A stretch of 5,537 nucleotides of DNA from assembly GCA_949289715.1 (NCBI GenBank), contig CASEPJ010000231.1:1-5537 (forward strand), written 5' to 3'. A model generated the notes under the pieces. The model had not been told where the DNA came from, ran no database searches, and was given only the letters and a program-made list of their open reading frames with translations. The DNA comes from an uncultured Clostridia bacterium. Lineage in GTDB: Bacteria > Bacillota > Clostridia > Christensenellales > CASEPJ01. Both the position numbers and the translations under genes were made by a program. This document shows positions 1 to 5,537 of this stretch, piece by piece. Every line of letters begins with the position of its first letter. Position 1 is the stretch's first letter.

Positions 1-2286
1 CTTGAACCGGGATATTATAATATAACTTTTAATATGAGTCTTTCGAAAGGCAGTTCCTCTTATACTCCCGTTATGGATTTAAGAGCGTTTACTGTTGAAG
101 AAGGAACAAAAGAAGTTAATTATTTTAAACCCAACAGTCAGTCGGAAGCCAACCAAAGCGTTGAAGTAATAACCAAAAGCTATGAAGTTTTGGGCTTCAG
201 CCCGTTATGTGCTATGGATGCTACAAATAGTTTTACAGATTACGGATTGGATTTTACAGTTTATGAAACTTCCAACGTAACTGTTTGGGTAGCAGCTTAT
301 GCCGGTTACGGAAACAGTACTCAAATTAAGGTAAGAAATGCAGAATTGAAAGCAATTACGCCTTCTGAATTTTCGGAAGTATTCGATTTGCGTTCTTATT
401 TCACAAACGATTTAGAATCGGATATTAAATATAGAAGCGATACTTTGTATGTATTTGATATGTATTCTTATATAAATTATATAACCGATTCTTCGACTGC
501 GTATGATATTTTAACTTTGGTTTCCACCATACAAGGTCTTGTCAACAGAAATAATCAGCAAAGACTTTATCTTTATTTAACTCAACAAGGTGAAGGAAGC
601 GATACTTATTCGGATTGGTTCTGGTTGGATTATTTGACAAGAGAAGGTGAGTTTATGGAAGGAAAGAGGATAGAAATGGTTACCTCTCCCGGAACATTGC
701 TCAGATTATTTGAAGACGAAATTAACGGCTTGGTGGTTTGGGACGATAAAGTTCCCGCAACTTCAAACGTTGCCATTACAATAAGCGGTGTGGAAAATTT
801 AGTTCCCGTTAGATTTAACACAAAAGCAAACAGTCTTATGGATATTTTAATTGAAGATTACGGCTTGGAAATAAAACATAATCTCGTAAACAAATTTACG
901 GGAGAAAAAGGCAGTTTGATTTGGGATACACAAACGCTCTCGACCGGTTCCGCAAAAAACGACGCATATATTTGGGCTATGGAAAAATATTTGGAAACCG
1001 GACTTTGCAGCAGCGAAATTATGGGTAACATAATCGATTCATATACCTATGACCAAAATCAGGTATGTTCGGTTTATTACAATCTTTATGTTGAAATGAC
1101 AACAAATAAAGATTTACTTGTTCAAAATAAGGCGTTTATATTCGATTTATTCTGTATGGATAATAAGATACCTAACGACGATCCCTATCAGGATTTGGGT
1201 ACCGATTATTCAACTGCCGTAAAAATTCTTTATACGCAAAACCAAAGACAGGAAACCGACGATGCTTCAAGAATAGTCGGATTCCCTCCGTGGTGGATTA
1301 AATATACTTCCAGTGCAGATCATTCTACAATTCCCGATGAAGCAGGAGATTTAAAAAATCCTAACGAACCGGTACCTGTAGAGTGGGGTACATCTAAACT
1401 TTACGGTTATTTCAATATCGTAAAAGATGCGGATGCTTACGGTAGTACGGGACTTTGCAATGCTTCTATTCTTTCTCAAACTCCGAGAATCGAGTATTAT
1501 CAAAGCGGACAGTATTCGGTTGATAATATCGATCCCGAATATGCCAACATTACTTCAAAAGACGAAATACCTGTTAAAAATTATGTTATAGCATATATGG
1601 GCGATTATGACGGCGGAGCTTGGGTTAATAAATTTTTACCTACTTTCTTTAACGATCCGAGGTTAAACGAATTTCCTTTATGTTGGCCTATAGCAACCGG
1701 ATTGATGGAAAGAGTGCCTAACGCATACAATTTTATTTATTCCAGAGCCGGTGAAAACACTTATTTTGTAGGCAGTGATAACGGATACGGCTATCAAAAT
1801 GCCGAATTTATGTTGTGCCGTAACGATTTACTTCTTACAGAGAACGGAGGATATTTAACTCAGGAACAAATAGATAGTTTGAAAGGCAGTGTCGAAAGTT
1901 ATGTAGAACAGAGCAAACGTTGGTATGAAATTGCGGACATTGATATTATGGGATTCTATATTTCACAGTATAATATGAATACCGATGCCGGATTTATAGA
2001 TAAAATTTCAAAAATGACACCTGCAGGTTTCGGTTATACACCTGGCGGCGGTGGCGGAGGCAATGCAATGGTGGATGGAATTCCTTGTCTTAGAATGGAC
2101 AGCGGATATGAAACCTACAGACCCGATCCAAATAATACACAACCGACATTTAACGGTTTAAGGTTCGTATTGAAATCGCCTACTTTTGTATGTAATTATT
2201 TTACCAGACTCGAAAGGAACAGTAATGTAGAAGTTCTCGATCCTTATACTTTCTATTATTTGTTCAGTATATATTATGGAGAATAA
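1..2286 (+). CDS. GxGYxYP-family putative glycoside hydrolase, 5'-truncated by window edge
   Basis: The 3' part of a large gene; 761 codons are visible. The frame is open from base 1, and the 11 residues before the ATG at 34 (LEPGYYNITFN) align with LPAGFYEVTFS of the next gene, so that ATG is internal. By comparison with the neighbour about 115 N-terminal residues, including any export signal, lie upstream. In window residue numbers: a beta-rich region (1 to about 120) resembling a carbohydrate-binding module; STIQGLVNR (175-183); GLVVWD with ATSNVA and ISG (243-270); DPYQDLGTDY; GFPPWWIKYT (427-436); DYDGGAW (535-541); GYGYQNA (595-601); a six-Gly run near 682-687; and the ending VLDPYTFYYLFSIYYGE. 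From memory these segments match the GxGYxYP putative glycoside hydrolase family, whose reaction is not, to my knowledge, established. Glycan processing at the cell surface is inferred. The family call is fairly sure; the enzymatic role is not. Confidence 0.85.
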   Translation, partial: LEPGYYNITFNMSLSKGSSSYTPVMDLRAFTVEEGTKEVNYFKPNSQSEANQSVEVITKSYEVLGFSPLCAMDATNSFTDYGLDFTVYETSNVTVWVAAYAGYGNSTQIKVRNAELKAITPSEFSEVFDLRSYFTNDLESDIKYRSDTLYVFDMYSYINYITDSSTAYDILTLVSTIQGLVNRNNQQRLYLYLTQQGEGSDTYSDWFWLDYLTREGEFMEGKRIEMVTSPGTLLRLFEDEINGLVVWDDKVPATSNVAITISGVENLVPVRFNTKANSLMDILIEDYGLEIKHNLVNKFTGEKGSLIWDTQTLSTGSAKNDAYIWAMEKYLETGLCSSEIMGNIIDSYTYDQNQVCSVYYNLYVEMTTNKDLLVQNKAFIFDLFCMDNKIPNDDPYQDLGTDYSTAVKILYTQNQRQETDDASRIVGFPPWWIKYTSSADHSTIPDEAGDLKNPNEPVPVEWGTSKLYGYFNIVKDADAYGSTGLCNASILSQTPRIEYYQSGQYSVDNIDPEYANITSKDEIPVKNYVIAYMGDYDGGAWVNKFLPTFFNDPRLNEFPLCWPIATGLMERVPNAYNFIYSRAGENTYFVGSDNGYGYQNAEFMLCRNDLLLTENGGYLTQEQIDSLKGSVESYVEQSKRWYEIADIDIMGFYISQYNMNTDAGFIDKISKMTPAGFGYTPGGGGGGNAMVDGIPCLRMDSGYETYRPDPNNTQPTFNGLRFVLKSPTFVCNYFTRLERNSNVEVLDPYTFYYLFSIYYGE
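2044..2061 (+). other. Six-glycine run in the first paralogue, probable surface loop
   Basis: Six consecutive Gly codons (GGC GGC GGT GGC GGA GGC) follow a Pro codon and precede NAMVDGIP. The equivalent place in the second paralogue holds a Ser-rich stretch (GSSSTEYDR) before IVNGIP. The segment therefore appears to be a flexible, poorly conserved loop between the conserved C-terminal blocks. The codons are mixed, so this is not a simple trinucleotide repeat. Confidence 0.6.
2278..2283 (+). promoter_or_regulatory. Ribosome binding site for the lipoprotein gene at 2288
   Basis: GGAGAA lies 4 bases before the ATG at 2288 (6 bases counting from the GGAG core). It is formed by the final Gly-Glu codons of the upstream gene. 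It decides the start: the in-frame ATG at 2276 overlaps this site, so using it would leave that start with no comparable site and would put four extra residues (MENN) before a good signal peptide. Confidence 0.75.
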
Positions 2287-2287
2287 T

Positions 2288-2353
2288 ATGAAAAATAAAA
2301 AAATTACTTTAATTTGCATTTTAATTTGTATTCTTCTGTTATTCACCGGATGC
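2288..2353 (+). other. Lipoprotein (signal peptidase II) signal peptide with lipobox Cys22
   Basis: Residues 1-22 have a short Lys-rich head (MKNKK), a run of Ile, Leu and Cys, and the lipobox-like ending LFTGC, followed by ASS. Cleavage is expected before Cys22, which would be lipidated. Phe at the -3 position is not the usual Leu but is tolerated. The absence of Asp after Cys says nothing about sorting in a Gram-positive host. Confidence 0.8.
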
Positions 2354-4927
2354 GCTTCGTCTTTTGAAGAAAGAATTACAGGTTACGATACTAAATCGGT
2401 TCAGACTAACTCGGTTGAATATAAAAAAGTGGTAGCCGAAAACGGAGACTTTTCTTCCGTTGAATACACTGTCGATAACGGAGGTATGAAAATTTTTAGC
2501 GATAAGTTTGCTAAAATTATTTCCGATAACGGAGTTTCGGTTATTCAATCGATTACACAAACCGCTTCAGGGTCGGCGAATCCGCCGACGGCATATGTCG
2601 ATTCGGTTGTTGCGGTAGTTGATGCGGGAGTTCTCCCTGCCGGATTTTATGAAGTTACTTTTAGTATGAGTGCTTCCGGTACCGGGAATACCCCTATATA
2701 TGATATAAGAGCTTTTCATACCGATGTAATAGAGAGAAATATTATTTATGATATACCCGAATATGACGGAGGTTATAAAGAAGTTCCGGTAGACGCCAAT
2801 TATTATGAAACTTTAGGTTATGTTCAAATTGCCGGAAACGATTTGGTAAAACAAAGCGGATATAACGATTATAAAATGTCGTTTATAGTATATGAAGAAA
2901 AGTCGGTAACTTTATGGGTCACCACTTACGGTTATACGACGCCGCCTGTTTTAAAAGTAAAATCTGCAAATTTGAGGGCAATATCAGCCGAAGAACAGAT
3001 GCAAGTGCAAGATATTTCCAAATATATTTCCGGTGACGGAATAGAGGACGACGTAGTTTACGATGATGATACTCTTTATACTTTCGACGTCAATACTTAT
3101 TTGGCAAATATAAGGGACGCAAGGTATTCATATGATATTCTTGCAATTCTTTCAACAATTCAAGGTCTTGTTAACAGAGATGGTCAGCATTTATGGCTGT
3201 TTATGACGGGATTGGGAGAAGGTGCAAGTATATATTCGGACCCGTTCTGGTTAAATTATTTAACTCAAGAAGGTCAGTTTATGGAAGGTAAAAGAATAGA
3301 AGCGGTTACTCATTTCGGAACTATACTCAAACTGTTTAAAGATAAAATAAACGGGTTGGTAGTTTGGGACGAAAGCGTATCGGCAACATCTAACGTAGCA
3401 TTTACCATATCCGGGGTTGAAAATTTAATTCCAGTAAGATTCGACGCCAAAGTTAACAGTCTTATGAATATTTTAGTTAACGAATACGGTTTTGAAGTAA
3501 AACACAATCTCGTCGGCAGATTCAAAAATGAAAAAGGCGGCTTGATATGGAATACCGATTTACCCACTACAGGCTCTGCAAAAAACGATGCTTATTTGTG
3601 GGCAAAAGTTAATTACTTGGATAAGGGATTATGCAATAATACTATAATGGGTAATTTGGTTGATTCTTTTACCTATGACAGACAGCAAGTAAGCACCGTT
3701 TATTATACAACCTCTCTCGCAATGATTACGAACAGAGATTTTCTGGTAAAAAATAAGGCTTTCATGTGGGATTTATTGTGTTTTGAAGACGCTATACCCA
3801 ATGATGACCCTTACCAGGATTTGGGAACTGATTATAGAACCGCCGTTCAAATTCTATATTCTCAGAATCAACAGCATGATGGCGGAGAAGCTTCGAGGAT
3901 TGTAGGTTTTCCGCCTTGGTGGCAAAAATATACCAATTGGCAGAACATTGACGTTATACCTTTGGTAGCACAATATTATCAAGTTAAGGATGTTGAACTC
4001 GAATGGGCTACTACAGCACTTTACGGATATTTCAATATTGTTAAAGATGCCGATGCATACGGGACTACCGGACTTTGTAACGCATCTATATTGAGCCAAA
4101 CGCCTTTAATTGAATATGAACAGCCGGGTAAATATAATAAAGATAATATTAATCCTGAATATGCTTCTATAAAAACAAAAGAAGAAATTCCTGTAAGTAA
4201 TTATCTTTTAATGTATGTGGGCGACTACGATTGCGGAGCATGGGGCAACAAATTTATTCCTACCTTCTTTAGTGATCCCAATCTTAATCAATATCCGCTT
4301 TGTTGGCCGGTTGTAACCAATCTTTTGCAGAGAATACCTAATGTATATAACTATATGTATGAAACTGCACCCGATAATATTTATTTTGTTGGCGGTGATA
4401 ACGGATATGGTTATCAGAATGCAGAATATATGATGTATAGAGAAGACTTATGCATGGAAGGGGTAAACGGAATTAAAGCGTTAACTGAAGAACAGGTAGC
4501 TAATTTAAAAGGTTCCATAGACAGTTATGTTGACCAGACGTTAGAATGGTATGCTTTGACAAAAATCGATGTTCAGCTTTTCTACATTTCTCACTTTGCA
4601 ATGCAGGGAGAATGGGCAGAAAAAATTACGAGAATGGCTCCTGAAGGTTTTGCCTTCTTCAACGGTTCTTCTTCTACCGAGTACGACAGAATCGTTAACG
4701 GAATTCCGGTAATCGCTCAAGGTTCATTAACTTACAGCGGAACGAAATTCGTATATGAAGGCAAGGATGCATCTTCCGTAACGCAACCTACATTCAGTGT
4801 TATGAGAACTGTATTGAAAACGCCTACCGAACTTGCAACTATGTTAAGAAACGGTGAATCTCAGAATGTGACAGTATTAGATCCTTATACATTCTTCTAT
4901 TTATATTCAATTTATTATGGGAGTTAA
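2288..4927 (+). CDS. GxGYxYP-family putative glycoside hydrolase, surface lipoprotein
   Basis: Complete gene, 879 residues from ATG 2288. An in-frame ATG at 2276 is possible but less likely. The N-terminus is a lipoprotein signal: MKNKK, a hydrophobic stretch, then FTGC with the lipid-anchored Cys at 22. Residues 23 to about 245 are beta-rich and look like a carbohydrate-binding-type sandwich (LPAGFYEVTFSM at 116 on; VTLWVTTYG; LKVKSANLRAIS). The remainder carries STIQGLVNR (289-297), GLVVWD...ATSNVA...ISG...IPV (356-383), GFPPWWQKYT (540-549), DYDCGAW (646-652), GYGYQNA (706-712), VNGIPV, and VLDPYTFFYLYSIYYGS at the end. These recall the GxGYxYP putative glycoside hydrolase family, with the name motif altered to GYGYQNA. 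It is closely related to the upstream gene along its length. It probably sits on the outer face of the membrane and acts on or binds a glycan; substrate and reaction are unknown. Only one base separates it from the upstream stop, so it is co-transcribed. Confidence 0.88.
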   Translation: MKNKKITLICILICILLLFTGCASSFEERITGYDTKSVQTNSVEYKKVVAENGDFSSVEYTVDNGGMKIFSDKFAKIISDNGVSVIQSITQTASGSANPPTAYVDSVVAVVDAGVLPAGFYEVTFSMSASGTGNTPIYDIRAFHTDVIERNIIYDIPEYDGGYKEVPVDANYYETLGYVQIAGNDLVKQSGYNDYKMSFIVYEEKSVTLWVTTYGYTTPPVLKVKSANLRAISAEEQMQVQDISKYISGDGIEDDVVYDDDTLYTFDVNTYLANIRDARYSYDILAILSTIQGLVNRDGQHLWLFMTGLGEGASIYSDPFWLNYLTQEGQFMEGKRIEAVTHFGTILKLFKDKINGLVVWDESVSATSNVAFTISGVENLIPVRFDAKVNSLMNILVNEYGFEVKHNLVGRFKNEKGGLIWNTDLPTTGSAKNDAYLWAKVNYLDKGLCNNTIMGNLVDSFTYDRQQVSTVYYTTSLAMITNRDFLVKNKAFMWDLLCFEDAIPNDDPYQDLGTDYRTAVQILYSQNQQHDGGEASRIVGFPPWWQKYTNWQNIDVIPLVAQYYQVKDVELEWATTALYGYFNIVKDADAYGTTGLCNASILSQTPLIEYEQPGKYNKDNINPEYASIKTKEEIPVSNYLLMYVGDYDCGAWGNKFIPTFFSDPNLNQYPLCWPVVTNLLQRIPNVYNYMYETAPDNIYFVGGDNGYGYQNAEYMMYREDLCMEGVNGIKALTEEQVANLKGSIDSYVDQTLEWYALTKIDVQLFYISHFAMQGEWAEKITRMAPEGFAFFNGSSSTEYDRIVNGIPVIAQGSLTYSGTKFVYEGKDASSVTQPTFSVMRTVLKTPTELATMLRNGESQNVTVLDPYTFFYLYSIYYGS
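2633..4927 (+). repeat. Second copy of a tandem gene duplication (first copy 1-2286)
   Basis: The protein encoded here (764 residues) aligns almost end to end with the 761 residues encoded by 1-2286, with few gaps and well over half of the positions identical by eye in the central part. At the DNA level the copies have diverged mostly at third codon positions: for NDDPYQDLGTDY 7 of 12 codons differ synonymously, and for GYGYQNAE 4 of 8. This fits an old duplication held by purifying selection rather than a recent repeat. Homology probably extends upstream of the window. Confidence 0.85.
4919..4923 (+). promoter_or_regulatory. Ribosome binding site for the secreted-protein gene at 4931
   Basis: GGGAG lies 7 bases before the ATG at 4931 and is formed by the last Gly and Ser codons of the lipoprotein gene. 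The spacing is good, and the ATG opens a clear signal peptide, so the start is well supported. The layout mirrors the junction at 2278-2288. Confidence 0.75.
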
Positions 4928-4930
4928 AAT

Positions 4931-5008
4931 ATGAAAAAAGTTATTTTAAAAATATTTTTAGCAGTAATTCTTGTTATGGCAGTTTTTGCACCTACGGCTG
5001 CTTTTGCC
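4931..5008 (+). other. Sec signal peptide (signal peptidase I type)
   Basis: Residues 1-26 have a positive head (MKK...K), a hydrophobic core rich in Leu, Ile, Val and Phe, and an A-F-A cleavage motif with cut expected between Ala26 and Ala27. No lipobox Cys is present, so unlike its upstream neighbour this protein is expected to be released, or anchored by some C-terminal means outside the window. Confidence 0.85.
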
Positions 5009-5537
5009 GCAGATGTTACTATTGATAATTGTGATACAACCACAAATTGGGAAAGATCGAAAAGAGATTTGTATAAATATCTTGAGGGAACGGCTTGTAT
5101 CGGATCTATCCCTTGCGTCGATCCTTATTTAAAATGCAATCTCGATGCAGCACTCGATACATCTTCGCTTAACGAGAGCAGCACCGTTCTCGTTGTGAAC
5201 GTATATTTCCTTTCCGATAATTCTTGTAAAGCTACCATAGACGGTGTGCAGGTAGGTACGGAAGTACGTTTGGGCAACGATGAAGATTATTATTATTGGA
5301 CTATCAGCAGCGCAAAAGGCAGAGAATGGCATACGATGACATTTGCTTTGAGTGAAGCTCAAACAAAAGGTTCGCCTGCATTTAACAATATTACGTTTTT
5401 CAGTATCAATCCGCCTTATATCGAATATGAAGGCGCAAAGGGTAATGCTACCGAATCGGTTGTAAAAGTTGACGATATTTATTTGACCGATGATTTTCAA
5501 CAGAAAAATTATGTTGAAACAAATAATACCATCACAA
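4931..5537 (+). CDS. Sec-secreted protein with carbohydrate-binding-like N-terminal domain, 3'-truncated by window edge
   Basis: 202 codons are visible with no stop before the right edge, so the C-terminus and any catalytic domain are unseen. Residues 1-26 are a Sec signal peptide (MKKVILK head, hydrophobic core, AFA then A). The mature part begins ADVTIDNCDTTTNW and is rich in beta-strand-like segments: STVLVVNVYFLSD, EWHTMTFALSE, FNNITFFSIN, VVKVDDIYLTDDF. This pattern (an opening D-x-CD...W, a W-H-T/M-T-F strand, a closing K-V-D-D-I-Y-L strand) is typical of galactose-binding-like or CBM-type sandwich domains, which suggests glycan binding; it is a fold guess, not a family match. Five Cys (34, 56, 62, 69, 99) in an exported domain could form disulfides. 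The gene starts 3 bases after the lipoprotein gene's stop and shares its operon. A structural or other non-catalytic surface role is also possible. Confidence 0.75.
   Translation, partial: MKKVILKIFLAVILVMAVFAPTAAFAADVTIDNCDTTTNWERSKRDLYKYLEGTACIGSIPCVDPYLKCNLDAALDTSSLNESSTVLVVNVYFLSDNSCKATIDGVQVGTEVRLGNDEDYYYWTISSAKGREWHTMTFALSEAQTKGSPAFNNITFFSINPPYIEYEGAKGNATESVVKVDDIYLTDDFQQKNYVETNNTIT

Noticed and set aside
2..21. TTGAAC followed by TATAAT, resembling a promoter
   Set aside because: The gap is only 8 bases, far from the usual 17, and the stretch encodes residues (LEPGYYNIT) conserved in the paralogue.
630..821. Minus-strand reading frame inside the first paralogue, echoed at 3310-3567 inside the second
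   Set aside because: The two are similar to each other only because the overlying genes are paralogues; both are antisense shadows of a conserved block.
2044..2061. GC-rich Gly-codon run as a possible simple repeat or recoding site
   Set aside because: The third codon bases are mixed, the frame continues intact, and the downstream protein stays aligned with its paralogue, so there is no sign of slippage.
2276..2287. Alternative start ATG at 2276 for the lipoprotein gene
   Set aside because: It overlaps the ribosome site that best serves ATG 2288, and it adds MENN before a signal peptide that is already complete from MKNKK. It cannot be fully excluded.
2158..2346. Minus-strand reading frame across the first gene junction with a hydrophobic start
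   Set aside because: The hydrophobic residues are the reverse complement of the AT-rich lipoprotein signal region; there is no support for a real gene opposite two genes in an operon.
4925..4933. Terminator or promoter in the spaces between genes
   Set aside because: The spacers are 1 and 3 bases, with no hairpin followed by a T run; the genes appear to be read as one transcript.
5129..5500. Open reading frame of 123 codons on the minus strand
   Set aside because: It lies wholly opposite the secreted-protein gene, whose signal peptide and ribosome site are convincing; the minus-strand translation shows no recognisable domain.

Overview
The window is AT-rich, densely coding bacterial DNA. 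All genes lie on the + strand, in one tightly packed run that enters and leaves the window. The strong GGAG/GGGAG ribosome sites, a short Lys-rich lipoprotein signal, a classic Sec signal peptide and ordinary codon use (no reassigned stops) suit a Gram-positive, Clostridia-like host, perhaps from a gut or other anaerobic community. That assignment is an inference from style only; nothing here fixes the taxon.

Layout: (1) 1-2286 is the 3' part of a large gene whose start lies upstream of the window. The first in-frame ATG, at 34, is an internal methionine. (2) 2288-4927 is a complete gene for an 879-residue lipoprotein, paralogous to the first gene over almost its whole length. (3) 4931-5537 is the 5' part of a gene for a Sec-secreted protein that starts with a beta-rich, carbohydrate-binding-like domain and runs off the right edge. 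Spacers are 1 and 3 bases. Each downstream ribosome site is embedded in the last codons of the gene before it, so the three genes almost certainly form one operon with coupled translation. No promoter, terminator, RNA gene, mobile element or CRISPR array is visible, and there is no gene-free stretch.

The two large proteins are recognised, from motif memory and not from a search, as divergent members of the GxGYxYP putative glycoside hydrolase family. They share a QGLVNR segment, a GLVVWD...ATSNVA...ISG segment, a DYDxGAW segment and a GYGYQNA segment at the place of the family's name motif (Y and P replaced by N and A). Each also has an N-terminal beta-rich region. To my knowledge no reaction has been firmly established for the family. 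The most economical reading is a cell-surface and secreted set that binds and perhaps cleaves a complex glycan, built on an old tandem duplication. The substrate cannot be told from this window.
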